Of a stretch of DNA of 64,000 nt, positions 26,053 through 35,299 are shown piece after piece; positions within the stretch are counted from its first letter, which is position 1, and each line of letters starts with the position of its first letter. The translations under genes and the position numbers were made by a program. The stretch spans positions 3,472,001-3,536,000 of the forward strand of contig NZ_CP014137.1 in NCBI RefSeq assembly GCF_002291445.1, in the 5' to 3' direction. The stretch comes from Brenneria goodwinii. GTDB lineage: Bacteria; Pseudomonadota; Gammaproteobacteria; Enterobacterales; Enterobacteriaceae. The notes under the pieces were generated by a model that worked only from the letters and a program-made list of their open reading frames with translations, made no database searches and was not told the origin of the DNA.

Positions 26053-26931
26053 ATGAAATACGCATTGGGCGCCATTCTCTACTACTGGCCTAGAAACACG
26101 ATTGAAACATTCTACCAATCAGCCATGAACAGCGGCGCGGATATTATTTATCTGGGCGAAACGGTATGCAGCAAGCGCCGTTCAATGAAAGTCGCCGACT
26201 GGCTTGATCTCGCCCGGCAGATCGCCGGCCATGGCAAACAGGTGGTCATCTCCACCCTGGCGCTGCTGCAGGCGCCTTCGGAGCTGAATGAGCTAAAGCG
26301 CTACGTCGAAAACGGTGACTTCCTACTGGAAGCCAACGATCTCGGCACCGTCAATATGGCCGCCGACCGCCATCTGCCGTTTGTCGCCGGGCCTGCCCTC
26401 AACTGCTATAACGCTTACACCCTGCGTTTACTGCGCAAACAGGGCATGGTGCGCTGGTGTATGCCGGTAGAGCTGTCCCGCGACTGGCTGCAAAATCTGC
26501 TGAATCAGTGTGATGAACTCGGATTCCGCAACCAGTTTGAGGTCGAAGTATTGAGCTACGGCCACCTGCCGCTGGCTTATTCCGCGCGTTGCTTTACCGC
26601 GCGTTCGGAAAACCGCGCCAAAGACGAATGCGAAACCTGCTGCATCAACTATCCGCAGGGGCGCAAAGTTCTGTCGCAGGAAAATCAGCAGGTTTTCGTG
26701 CTCAACGGCATCCAGACCCAGAGCGGCTATTGTTATAACCTGGGCAACGAGCTGACCAATATGGCCGGTTTGGTGGATATCGTCCGTCTGTCGCCGCTGG
26801 GCATGGAAACGCTGGCGATGGTGGATGCTTTCCGCGCCAACGAGAACGGCCAGGCGCCGCTGACGCTAGAGAAAAACGCCGACTGTAACGGCTACTGGAA
26901 ACGGGTGGCGGGCCTGGAGCTGGTGCAGTAG
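26053..26931 (+). CDS. ubiV: oxygen-independent ubiquinone hydroxylation protein, partner of UbiU
   Basis: 292 residues, U32 family, same length as E. coli. Cluster cysteines appear in ETVCSKR, ARCFTAR and ECETCC. The start ATG follows GCAGGAGA. It is the second gene of the ubiUV operon. Nothing of note lies between its stop and the convergent permease gene. Confidence 0.95.
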   Translation: MKYALGAILYYWPRNTIETFYQSAMNSGADIIYLGETVCSKRRSMKVADWLDLARQIAGHGKQVVISTLALLQAPSELNELKRYVENGDFLLEANDLGTVNMAADRHLPFVAGPALNCYNAYTLRLLRKQGMVRWCMPVELSRDWLQNLLNQCDELGFRNQFEVEVLSYGHLPLAYSARCFTARSENRAKDECETCCINYPQGRKVLSQENQQVFVLNGIQTQSGYCYNLGNELTNMAGLVDIVRLSPLGMETLAMVDAFRANENGQAPLTLEKNADCNGYWKRVAGLELVQ

Positions 26932-27024
26932 CGCACTGCGCAAACCGGGCTAATTCTTCCTGCGCGCTTACCGGCGGGCCGTACGGCCCGCCAACGCGTT
27001 GCCACCTGCGAATAACGGCGGAAG

Positions 27025-28173
27025 CTATCCCCGCGGCCTGACACGGCGGCGCAACAAACGGCGCAGTTGACCGGTGTTATGCAACAACCCCACCCCAATG
27101 CCCAGCAGGGTATAAACGACGCCCAGCACCAGCAGCATGACCACATCGCGCCCCACTTCGCTCAGCGGCAGATTCATCTGGTTCACGCCGGCAATAGCCT
27201 TGGTCGCCCAGGTTGAAGGCAGCATTGATGAGATCGCCCGTACCCAGCCCGGCATCGACTGTACCGGCCATATCGTGCCGGAAAGATAAAAAACCGGCAT
27301 GGTAATAAACGACAGCGTCAGGTAAATCATTTCCACGCGCCGCAGGCACTCGGTTACCAGTTTTCCCAGCCCCAGCACCGCCAGCAAAAAGGGAAACGTC
27401 AGCAGGAGAATTTCCGGGATATTGGCCGTTTGCCGATAACCCAGCACCCAGGGCCACAAGACAAACAGTACAATCGACAAAAAGAGCCAGATCGGCAGCA
27501 GGGCCGACAGGCCGCCCAGATAAACCGGGATGGTCGGTTTGCCCTGCGGGGAACTCTTCAGCGCGATACTGACCCGAACGCAGGCGATCAACAGCGAATG
27601 CTGTAATAACATCACCAGCAGACCGGGGAAAATGATCGCCGCAAAGCTGACGCCGGGATTAAACAATCCCACGGTTTGCCCGACCACCGGCGTCAGAATC
27701 ACCTGCGCCTGCACATCGGTAAAGCCGCTGCGCAACAGCAGATCGCGATTATAATCGGCTAATAGCTGCTGCCAGGCCGCCATCACGTCCTGCTGAATCT
27801 GCCCGTTTGCCAGACGGTTTGTCGCATCGCCATAGGCGGGGATGGTAATCGTCTCGCCGGAGAGGATCTTTTTTTCCAAATCCAGCGGCAAGATGATCAC
27901 GGCAAACAATTTACGCAACACAAGATCGCGCTGCGCCTCCGGTAAATTATCATATGTTTTGACGGCAATTTTCGGTGTGGCGTCCAGATCGCGCATTAGC
28001 TGACGGCTGGCGTTGCTGTGATCCTGGTCGATCACCGCCACCGGCAAATCCCACACCGAGTGATTGGCGTACACCAGACTCATCACGCAGAGCGAGGCCA
28101 GCAGCATCAGCCACATAGGACGTTCCAGCATGCTGATCAACACCCGGCTGAATGTCTGCCAGTAACTTTTCAC
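27025..28173 (-). CDS. ABC-2 type permease (YhhJ/YbhR-like)
   Basis: 382 residues. One N-terminal membrane helix (residues about 18-35), a large periplasmic loop of the ABC2_membrane_3 type (DLPVAVIDQDHSNASRQL), then five more helices toward the C-terminus. It starts with GTG overlapping the stop of the preceding permease gene by four bases, so translation is coupled. It forms an operon with a second permease and an HlyD-like protein, an export system for drugs or toxic compounds. No ATP-binding subunit is encoded here, which is unusual for this class. Confidence 0.85.
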   Translation of the reverse strand: MKSYWQTFSRVLISMLERPMWLMLLASLCVMSLVYANHSVWDLPVAVIDQDHSNASRQLMRDLDATPKIAVKTYDNLPEAQRDLVLRKLFAVIILPLDLEKKILSGETITIPAYGDATNRLANGQIQQDVMAAWQQLLADYNRDLLLRSGFTDVQAQVILTPVVGQTVGLFNPGVSFAAIIFPGLLVMLLQHSLLIACVRVSIALKSSPQGKPTIPVYLGGLSALLPIWLFLSIVLFVLWPWVLGYRQTANIPEILLLTFPFLLAVLGLGKLVTECLRRVEMIYLTLSFITMPVFYLSGTIWPVQSMPGWVRAISSMLPSTWATKAIAGVNQMNLPLSEVGRDVVMLLVLGVVYTLLGIGVGLLHNTGQLRRLLRRRVRPRG

Positions 28174-29324
28174 GGTTTATTCTCCGGCTGGCTTAAACGC
28201 TGATAAAGCCGGTTACGCACCAGCAGACCGGTCACCAGCGGATAAGCCAGCAACAACGCGCAAACGCTGAGCACCGAAGAGAGCGAAACCTGACGCAGGA
28301 AGATATCGAACATCGCGTATAGCGCATGCGTTAACGGCTCGATTTGCGCAATGATCTGCGCCGGCAACGGCATGGAGAGCTCCGGCACCGCCAGACCGGA
28401 AAACGTCAGCGCGATACTGACGATAATCCCCATCATGGTATAGGCCGTCAGCGCCGTACGGGTAAAGGTAAACAGCAGAACGCCGATGCTCTGCGCCGCC
28501 ATAACGTAAAAGAAACCCACCAGCAGCATATACAGCGGATTGCCGCTTACGTGCGCGTCGGACGCCCACACCAGAATAGCGATCTCGACAATCAGCAACG
28601 CGGTATAACACAGCGTATAAGGCGCCAGTTTGCCAAGCATCGCCAGCACAAAGGGCCGGCGGTTGACAATATCTTTGCTGCGCTCCAGGACATAAATCAT
28701 GCAGGTGACGGCGAAAAGCTGTAGCAAGTGGATGGTGGCGGCAAACTGCTGATAATAGACATAGCTGCCGCTGGCGTTGAACAGACTGCCGTACGCCAGG
28801 GTGACGTTAGCCAGCGCCGGCAGCGTGTGGCCGGACTCGGCGGCGATAACGCTGCGATACTGACTGTTGACTTCCGTCATCAGCGTGCTGAAATCCTGGG
28901 TGGAATAAAAGCCGGCGCCATAAAACAGGGCATTGTAATAAAACAGGACGCTGGGCTGACGACCGGCCAACGCATCAGCCTCAAAATTCACCGGAATATA
29001 GAGCAGGCCATAGTCCTGGGCGCTGCGTAAGCGCTGCATGGACTCGGCCAGCCCTCCCGCCCACGGCTCAATACGGGCATGGGATCCGGCGTCCAGCTTG
29101 CGGATCAGATCGCGCGACAGCGGGCTGTGATCGTTATCAATCGCCGACACCGGCAGATCCTGCATCGTACCGACGGAAAAAATGCTGCCCAGCAAAATAA
29201 ACAGCAGCAGAGGAAAGCCCCAGCCAAGCCAGTGCACCACCGGGCTGCGCAGCGCCGTGTTAACCTCCTGGCGGAATGACGCCGTGAAACTACGCCAGGC
29301 GGCGTTTACTCTTGCCACTGCCAT
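28170..29324 (-). CDS. ABC-2 type permease, second copy
   Basis: 384 residues with the same architecture as its downstream neighbour: helix near residues 30-50, periplasmic domain beginning DLPVSAIDNDHSPLSRDL, and a C-terminal helix bundle. The paralogous pair probably forms a heterodimer. Its start overlaps the 3' end of the HlyD-like gene by 19 bases. Basic residues near the C-terminus (LLVRNRLYQRL) are cytoplasmic. Confidence 0.85.
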   Translation of the reverse strand: MAVARVNAAWRSFTASFRQEVNTALRSPVVHWLGWGFPLLLFILLGSIFSVGTMQDLPVSAIDNDHSPLSRDLIRKLDAGSHARIEPWAGGLAESMQRLRSAQDYGLLYIPVNFEADALAGRQPSVLFYYNALFYGAGFYSTQDFSTLMTEVNSQYRSVIAAESGHTLPALANVTLAYGSLFNASGSYVYYQQFAATIHLLQLFAVTCMIYVLERSKDIVNRRPFVLAMLGKLAPYTLCYTALLIVEIAILVWASDAHVSGNPLYMLLVGFFYVMAAQSIGVLLFTFTRTALTAYTMMGIIVSIALTFSGLAVPELSMPLPAQIIAQIEPLTHALYAMFDIFLRQVSLSSVLSVCALLLAYPLVTGLLVRNRLYQRLSQPENKP

Positions 29325-30277
29325 AGCGCGCTCATTCCCGGCCTCAATCCTTCCTGCGACTGCGTCGGATACAGCCGGACTTCGAAGGTTTTCAGATCGA
29401 AGTCGCCGGTTGCCCGCGTGGCGCGTTTGGTGGCGTAATCGCCCAGCGGCGCGATATAGCGCACCTCAGCCTCAATCATACGGTTATTCAGCGCCGGAAC
29501 GCGCAGCGTGATCCGATCCCCCTTGCGTACCCCGGCCAGAATATCCTCCCGCAGGTTAAAGACGAACCAGGCCTGAGGAACGCGCACCAGCGTGATAAGC
29601 GGACTGGAAGCGCTGAGCAGCACCCCCACTTCGGCCGGGATAGGCCCGACCTCGCCGTCGACCGGCGCCCTGACCTGAAGCTCGTCCGACTGGGCCTTAA
29701 TTTCCAGCAGTTGCTGTTCGGCCTGGCGCAAGGCGGCGGCATAGTTTTCTCTTTGCTCCGGCCGATCGCCGTGCAACCCCTCATCCAGGTTGGCCTGCGC
29801 CGCCTTAACTTGCTGCAGGGCGCTGTCGCGGGCCTCACGCGCGCTGTCCAGCGCCGAAGCCGAGGCAAATCCCTTGGCCGCGATACCGGCCTGACGATTA
29901 TATTCATGCAGGGCATTCTGATACGCCGCCTGCGCCTGGGCCAGCGTGGCGCGCAGATTGCGAATACTCTCTTCCCGCGTACCGTGTTCAGACTGATCCA
30001 ACAGCGATTTAGCCTGATCGCGGGCGGCTTCCGCCGCGCGCAACTGGGCGACTAATTCAGCGTTTTCCAGCGTAATCAGCAGTTGGCCTGCTTTAACGTC
30101 ATCCCCGCGTTGCACATGGCGTTCCATTACCCGTCCCGAGGCCTTAGAGGCGACAATCACTTCCTGGGCGTCAACCTCGCCCTGCAGTAGAATATCCTTA
30201 TTATTTGCCCGAAACAGAACAGCCAGAGCAATAACCACCACCACCAGCAGTAACGTAAACCGCGTCTTTTTATTCAT
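29306..30277 (-). CDS. HlyD/EmrA-type periplasmic adaptor (membrane fusion protein)
   Basis: 323 residues. A single N-terminal membrane anchor (residues about 8-24), a biotinyl-lipoyl-like segment (GEVDAQEVIVASKASGRV, then VKAGQLLITLENAEL), a long coiled-coil hairpin rich in Ala, Gln and Glu (about 80-190), and a beta-barrel domain. It is the first gene of the three-gene export operon and should connect the permeases to an outer-membrane channel such as TolC. Confidence 0.88.
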   Translation of the reverse strand: MNKKTRFTLLLVVVVIALAVLFRANNKDILLQGEVDAQEVIVASKASGRVMERHVQRGDDVKAGQLLITLENAELVAQLRAAEAARDQAKSLLDQSEHGTREESIRNLRATLAQAQAAYQNALHEYNRQAGIAAKGFASASALDSAREARDSALQQVKAAQANLDEGLHGDRPEQRENYAAALRQAEQQLLEIKAQSDELQVRAPVDGEVGPIPAEVGVLLSASSPLITLVRVPQAWFVFNLREDILAGVRKGDRITLRVPALNNRMIEAEVRYIAPLGDYATKRATRATGDFDLKTFEVRLYPTQSQEGLRPGMSALWQWQE

Positions 30278-30313
30278 TTATTATACTCCGGACCTGCTTT
30301 GCGCAGACACCAT

Positions 30314-30328
30314 GTCGCACTGTGCGAC
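30314..30328. promoter_or_regulatory. perfect palindrome upstream of the export operon, likely operator
   Basis: GTCGCACTGTGCGAC has seven-base perfect arms around a single base, 36 bases before the HlyD-like start. The form suits a TetR- or MarR-type repressor, but no such gene is adjacent. The rest of the 30278-30607 gap shows no gene. Confidence 0.55.
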
Positions 30329-30607
30329 GCGTTTCACTACACTAAACATAAACAATTCACCAACAATAAAAACAAATCCGTTACATTGTAGCGCGTTAGC
30401 GCCATCATGTTTAAGCATAAAGAAGCATAGCACGCCGTCCTAAGCGGCCTGATAACGGCCATCCAGGCCGGTTAAGATTTGCATACGGCCCACGACGACA
30501 TCAAAGAATGGGGTAGCTGAATGAAGTTAGCGCATCGACGGGATATAAAATTTCACTAAACAGCGCAATACTCAGCGTATCCGAAACCGATAAAGCGAGC
30601 ACCGACT

Positions 30608-31624
30608 ATGTCTGCAAACACACAGATCGTCCCTTTTTCCATTCTGGATTTGGCGCCGATTCCGGTCGGCCATAACGCCCGGGATGCTTTCAGCCACTCG
30701 CTGGATCTGGCGCAACATGCGGAAAAGTGGGGCTACCAGCGCTACTGGCTGGCCGAACACCACAATATGACCGGGATCGCCAGCGCGGCCACCTCAGTGC
30801 TGATTGGCTATCTTGCCGCCGGCACGCAGCGTATCCGGCTCGGCTCCGGCGGCGTTATGCTGCCCAACCATGCCCCGCTGGTGATTGCCGAACAGTTCGG
30901 TACGCTGGAGTCACTCTATCCGGGGCGCATCGATCTTGGGCTGGGCCGTGCGCCAGGCACCGATCAGCGCACGATGATGGCCCTGCGGCGTCATCTGAAC
31001 GCCGATATTGACGATTTCCCGCGGGACGTACAGGAACTCCGGCGCTATTTTTCCGATGCGCAGCCCGGCCAGGCAGTTCAGGCCGTACCCGGTCAGGGCT
31101 TGCAGGTTCCCATCTGGCTGTTGGGCTCCAGTTTATACAGCGCGCAGCTGGCCGCCTCATTAGGATTACCCTTTGCCTTTGCCGCCCACTTTGCCCCCGA
31201 TATGCTGCTGCAAGCGCTCAGGGTTTATCGAGAAACCTTCAAACCGTCAGCCGCGCATGCCAAGCCTTATTCGATGGTTTGCGTCAACGTCGTTGCCGCA
31301 GACAGCGATCGCGATGCCCGTTTCCTGTTTACCTCCATGCAGCAGCAATTCATCAACCTGCGCCGCGGCGCTCCTGGCCCGCTACCGGCGCCGGTGGAAG
31401 ATATGGATGCCATCTGGTCGCCGGCTGAGCAATTTGGCGTTGAACAAACGTTACGTTTATCGATCGTCGGCGATCGGACGAAAGTCAGGCACGGCTTGCA
31501 GAGTTTGTTACGTGAAACCCAGGTGGATGAAGTGATGGTCAACGGACAGATTTTTGACCATCAGGCTCGGCTGCGATCGTTTGAGATCGCGATGGACGTG
31601 CAGCAATCGCTACAGGAAGAATAA
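30608..31624 (+). CDS. yhbW: luciferase-like flavin monooxygenase YhbW
   Basis: 338 residues, bacterial luciferase-like superfamily. Motifs: FSILDLAPIPVG at the N-terminus, YWLAEHHNM, and IRLGSGGVMLPNHAPLVIAEQFGTLESLYPGRIDLGLGRAPG. A flavin-dependent oxidoreductase is expected; the substrate is unknown. It keeps the E. coli position between ubiV and deaD, but here an export operon lies before it and the PTS island after it. Confidence 0.92.
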   Translation: MSANTQIVPFSILDLAPIPVGHNARDAFSHSLDLAQHAEKWGYQRYWLAEHHNMTGIASAATSVLIGYLAAGTQRIRLGSGGVMLPNHAPLVIAEQFGTLESLYPGRIDLGLGRAPGTDQRTMMALRRHLNADIDDFPRDVQELRRYFSDAQPGQAVQAVPGQGLQVPIWLLGSSLYSAQLAASLGLPFAFAAHFAPDMLLQALRVYRETFKPSAAHAKPYSMVCVNVVAADSDRDARFLFTSMQQQFINLRRGAPGPLPAPVEDMDAIWSPAEQFGVEQTLRLSIVGDRTKVRHGLQSLLRETQVDEVMVNGQIFDHQARLRSFEIAMDVQQSLQEE

Positions 31625-31682
31625 GAAACAGGATGCCTCTCATTAATCCCCAGGAGCTTAGATAACTAAGCGACTGGGGTGG

Positions 31683-31719
31683 CAAATCTGCCTGGAGCAG
31701 ATTTGAACGCCGCTTGCGG
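31683..31719. repeat. two adjacent hairpins in the yhbW-island junction
   Basis: CAAATCTGC/GCAGATTTG (31683-31691 with 31697-31705) is followed by CCGC/GCGG (31710-31719). The 31625-31823 segment is GC-rich compared with the island that starts next to it. It looks like a structured intergenic element; no second copy is seen in this window. Confidence 0.45.
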
Positions 31720-31823
31720 CGGTCCCAACGGGGCAAGGCCCAGGGAAGGACCGAGTAATTAAGCAGCCAACGCACCTGCAATTTGAAAGATGAAGGGTAT
31801 AAAATCGGGCTCTGAATTTATAA

Positions 31824-32849
31824 TTAACTCGCTTTATTATCAGATAGCGTTATGACAGATTCGTTCTCAATGATTTTATGAGGAACGACGAATTTTACGC
31901 CGTGAGACTTTCTGCCGTTTACCTGCTCAATAACATATTTCAAACTGTACTTAGCTAGCAAATCAATATTAATATCAATGTTTGTTATGTATGGATGAGC
32001 TAAAGTGGAAAATATTGTGTTATTAAAACTAATAACTGAAATATTTTGAGGAACAGCGTATCCAAGAGCACTAATATGCTGGATAACTTTAAATGCCAAT
32101 AAGTCTTCAATAATTACCGCAGCGGTTATCTTCGATTTTTTTAACACTGATTCAAGATAAAAAAAATCTTCTGCACTCTCAATATTTATTGCATCGAATG
32201 GTTTGAGATTTGCCATGAGCATTGCTTTTTGATAACCAAAAAAACGTTCGAAATGAACATTTTCCTTTATCCTATTGGTTATAAATATAATTTTTTCATG
32301 CTTGTTTTTTATAAGATAATCAGTCGCATCCTTACCTAATAATTGATTATCGTTGTCAACATAGGTAATCTTATTCTCGTTTTCACAAGGCAGGCCAACC
32401 AGACTAAACTTTAATTTATTTTTATATAAATAGTCTATTATTGGATCCTCTACGTTAGAATATAATAAAATAAAACCATCTACTTGTTTTTGCGCATGCA
32501 TTCTTTTTACATTAGACAATAGATCATCGAAGTTTTTTGATATAGCCAACGCAATAGAAAGGCCGAAAATTTGCGCTTCTTGATTGATAGATTCAATGAT
32601 TTCTAAAAAAAAAGGAATGCTCATTTCTTCTCTTGACTTTAAAGGTGGAAGAATTACAGCGATTGAGTTTGCTTTTCCTTTCCCCAGGTTTCTTGCTGTA
32701 GAATTAGGCGTATAACCCAGATCTCGCATAACCTTGTTAACTTTTTCTTTAGTTTTTTCTGAAATACTGGCGCTATTATTAATTACCCTGGATACAGTTG
32801 ATGTGGCTACGCCTGACTTTTCCGCTACATCTTTGATCGTTATCCCCAT
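31824..32849 (-). CDS. LacI-family repressor of the PTS/GH13 operon
   Basis: 341 residues. The N-terminal helix-turn-helix ITIKDVAEKSGVATSTVSRVIN and hinge helix NSTARNLGKGK are typical; the sugar-binding domain follows. It resembles MalR-type regulators of Gram-positive bacteria. It is AT-rich, unlike the flanking chromosomal genes, and is divergent from the PTS operon, with an operator-like palindrome in the shared intergenic region. Effector unknown; an alpha-glucoside or its phosphate is likely from the neighbouring hydrolase. Confidence 0.88.
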   Translation of the reverse strand: MGITIKDVAEKSGVATSTVSRVINNSASISEKTKEKVNKVMRDLGYTPNSTARNLGKGKANSIAVILPPLKSREEMSIPFFLEIIESINQEAQIFGLSIALAISKNFDDLLSNVKRMHAQKQVDGFILLYSNVEDPIIDYLYKNKLKFSLVGLPCENENKITYVDNDNQLLGKDATDYLIKNKHEKIIFITNRIKENVHFERFFGYQKAMLMANLKPFDAINIESAEDFFYLESVLKKSKITAAVIIEDLLAFKVIQHISALGYAVPQNISVISFNNTIFSTLAHPYITNIDINIDLLAKYSLKYVIEQVNGRKSHGVKFVVPHKIIENESVITLSDNKAS

Positions 32850-33018
32850 GTAAAAGTTTCTCCCAGAGTAAATATTTCACTTTCAGAATTCATCTAACAC
32901 ATAAGCCAAACTTAAACCATGTTGTCAGCAAGGTAAAGCCATTAAATAAATGATTAAAAATCAATACATTATGTGAGCGTATGATGCCTATGGCAAAACC
33001 TGACAGTTAGATTAAATA

Positions 33019-33034
33019 TGTGATAGGTCTCACA
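33019..33034. promoter_or_regulatory. CRP site upstream of the PTS/GH13 operon
   Basis: TGTGATAGGTCTCACA matches TGTGA-N6-TCACA exactly, 130 bases before the EIIB start. It indicates catabolite control by the host cAMP-CRP. Confidence 0.8.
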
Positions 33035-33084
33035 TTAATCAAAGCTACTGCTTTACCAAAAGTAGCGCAAGGATTAACACTTAA

Positions 33085-33098
33085 TGCAAGCGGTTGCA
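33085..33098. promoter_or_regulatory. LacI/MalR-type operator candidate
   Basis: TGCAAGCGGTTGCA is palindromic at 12 of 14 positions with a central CG, the form bound by LacI/MalR/CcpA-type repressors. It lies between the CRP site and the EIIB start, in the promoter zone of the operon. Confidence 0.65.
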
Positions 33099-33163
33099 CA
33101 ATAATTGCGTTTGTTGCACAGAAACAATTTTTAAATCAATTCGTTATCACTAGGAGAAAAAAC

Positions 33164-33640
33164 ATGGGCGTCGTGTTAGCAAGAATTGACCAGCGTTTGA
33201 TACATGGTATCGTCGTTACACAGTGGGCGGGTTTTACCAAAGCAAAAAGGTTAATGGTTGTAGATGATGAAATAAGCCATGACGAAACGCAAAAAGAAGT
33301 CATGAGAATGAGTAAGCCGGTAGGTACCAATATGTCAATTATCGATACAGCTACGGCAATTACTAATTTCAATAATGGAAAATATGATGACCATAACGTT
33401 CTTTTAATCGTCAACAGCCCGGAAACATTGTTAAGGCTGGTTAATGGCGGCGTCAAAATCCCAAAAGTAAACATAGGTATCATCTTTGATGGCGAAGACA
33501 AAACCACGCTCAAAAAAATGGTTTCAGTAAATAAAAAAGAAACAGATGACTTAAAAGAATTATCGTCAAAAGGTATACCGGTTACTTTCCATTTTGTGCC
33601 TAATGATGTTGAAGAGCCATTAGAAACTTATATTAAATAA
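33164..33640 (+). CDS. mannose-family PTS EIIB component
   Basis: 158 residues. The phosphorylated histidine is His14 in ARIDQRLIHGIV, the standard EIIB(Man) active-site motif. It accepts phosphate from EIIA and passes it to the incoming sugar. The start at 33164 follows TAGGAGAA; a longer frame upstream would run through the promoter region. First gene of the operon B-C-D-A-hydrolase. Low GC suggests transfer. Confidence 0.92.
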   Translation: MGVVLARIDQRLIHGIVVTQWAGFTKAKRLMVVDDEISHDETQKEVMRMSKPVGTNMSIIDTATAITNFNNGKYDDHNVLLIVNSPETLLRLVNGGVKIPKVNIGIIFDGEDKTTLKKMVSVNKKETDDLKELSSKGIPVTFHFVPNDVEEPLETYIK

Positions 33641-33650
33641 GGTAAAGAAA

Positions 33651-34454
33651 ATGGAAGTCATTCAGGCAATATTGATAATAGCGCTCGCCTTTTGGATTGT
33701 TATCGATCAACAAGGATTATGTATCAGCACCTGGTTTCCAATAATGGTTGCGTTCTTTACCGGACTCATCATGGGAGATATGACGACCGCAATGATGATT
33801 GGCGGCACCTTTCAGCTAATGGCACTGGGGGTGGCGAATATAGGCGGTTCATCCATTCCCAATTGGGGTTTAGCGACTTTAGTGGGCATCTATATCGCCA
33901 TTAAATCGACAAATAATATTGAAGAGGCGAAGGCAATAGCATTAGCCGTTGGTGTCCCGGTTGGTATGCTAGGTATTCAGCTAGATGTATTAGCGAAAAT
34001 TTTGAATACATACATTGCGAATGCAGCACAGAAAGCGGCAAATAGAAAACAATATAAGAAGATGAACTTGATATTCTGGGGCGGACCGTTAATTTTTGGA
34101 TTATCCACTGCCATCCCAACCACATTATGCGTAATTTTCGGAGACAAAATTGTCAAACTGATTCTGTCCGTCGTTCCTCAGTGGTTTACTGATGGGCTAT
34201 CGATAGCAGGAAATATGTTACCCGCCGTGGGTATAGCATTGCTGTTACACGTCATGCCGGTGAAAAAATATTTAACGATGCTATTAATTGGCTTCGTTGT
34301 CTCGGCTTATTTGAAAATTCCTATTTTGGGGATTTCAATATTAGGTTTCGCTTTCGCATATTATTATTTCATCAACAAAATGGCAGAACCTAATCATAAA
34401 CTGGCTAATGCCGAGAGCGCTCAACAGATTGAAGGGGATGACTTTGATGAATGA
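33651..34454 (+). CDS. mannose-family PTS EIIC component
   Basis: 267 residues, polytopic membrane protein forming the sugar channel with EIID. EIIC(Man) motifs include GLIMGDMTTAMMIGGTFQLMALGVANIGGSSIPNWG-type residues at about 40-75. It overlaps the EIID gene by eight bases. Signature segments match sorbose/mannose-group EIIC rather than glucose or lactose families. Confidence 0.92.
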   Translation: MEVIQAILIIALAFWIVIDQQGLCISTWFPIMVAFFTGLIMGDMTTAMMIGGTFQLMALGVANIGGSSIPNWGLATLVGIYIAIKSTNNIEEAKAIALAVGVPVGMLGIQLDVLAKILNTYIANAAQKAANRKQYKKMNLIFWGGPLIFGLSTAIPTTLCVIFGDKIVKLILSVVPQWFTDGLSIAGNMLPAVGIALLLHVMPVKKYLTMLLIGFVVSAYLKIPILGISILGFAFAYYYFINKMAEPNHKLANAESAQQIEGDDFDE

Positions 34455-35289
34455 TTTATCAGATTCCAATTTGGAAAACTCAGGAAAAAAAGAAATAGTT
34501 TTAACTAAAGGAGACATAAACAAAGCTGCTCTTCGATATATGTTTATGGCTTGTAATACATTCAATTATCAAACACAGCAAGGCCCAGCTGTGGTTTACG
34601 GATTGCATAAATCATTAAGGAAAATTTATAAAAATGACGATGACTACAATGCATCGCTAAATAATCATTTTAAATATTTCAACACGACAACCTGGATGGC
34701 CAACTTGTTATTGGGCGCAAGCCTGGCGATGGAAGAAAAGGATGGCAAATCCTCTTTAAACGCGGTGCAAGCCTTCAAGACAGGGATGATGGGGCCATTA
34801 GCAGGTATCGGCGATACTCTGGTTTGGGTTTTGTATCCTACGATTATGGGCTCTATCGCTGCTTATATGGGATTGGAGGGCAGCCCAGTTGGGGCGATTA
34901 TCTGGCTCTGCCTTAACCTATTGTTTTTGTTTTTTCGCTTTAAGTTATTCCATATTGGATATGACTCTGGTTTGAAGCTCGTTACGGCGTTGGGCAACAA
35001 ACTGACCATTTTTACTGAAGCGGCATCAATAATGGGGCTGACCGTCGTTGGGGCGTTAATCCCTGCCGTTGTGAAAGTTAATGTTGGATTAAGCTTTGCT
35101 TCAGGGGAAATATCATTACCTATCCAGTCAGAAATATTAGATAAAATCATGCCTTCCTTGCTTCCCGCTGGATTGACACTAATTATTTATAAAATGATAT
35201 CATCTAAAAAAATAAGCATCATAAATATAATATTTTTGGTTATAGGTGTTTCTTTAATATTATCCTATTTTGGTGTTTTGAAAATTTAG
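34447..35289 (+). CDS. mannose-family PTS EIID component
   Basis: 280 residues. The EIID(Man) hallmark FNYQTQQGPAVVYGLHKSLRK lies near residues 39-59 and GPLAGIGDTLVW in the middle, with hydrophobic C-terminal helices. The ATG at 34447 is chosen because AAGGGG lies nine bases before it; an in-frame ATG at 34438 is too close to that site. Specific to the mannose-type PTS class. Confidence 0.92.
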   Translation: MNDLSDSNLENSGKKEIVLTKGDINKAALRYMFMACNTFNYQTQQGPAVVYGLHKSLRKIYKNDDDYNASLNNHFKYFNTTTWMANLLLGASLAMEEKDGKSSLNAVQAFKTGMMGPLAGIGDTLVWVLYPTIMGSIAAYMGLEGSPVGAIIWLCLNLLFLFFRFKLFHIGYDSGLKLVTALGNKLTIFTEAASIMGLTVVGALIPAVVKVNVGLSFASGEISLPIQSEILDKIMPSLLPAGLTLIIYKMISSKKISIINIIFLVIGVSLILSYFGVLKI

Positions 35290-35299
35290 AGGAAAAAAC

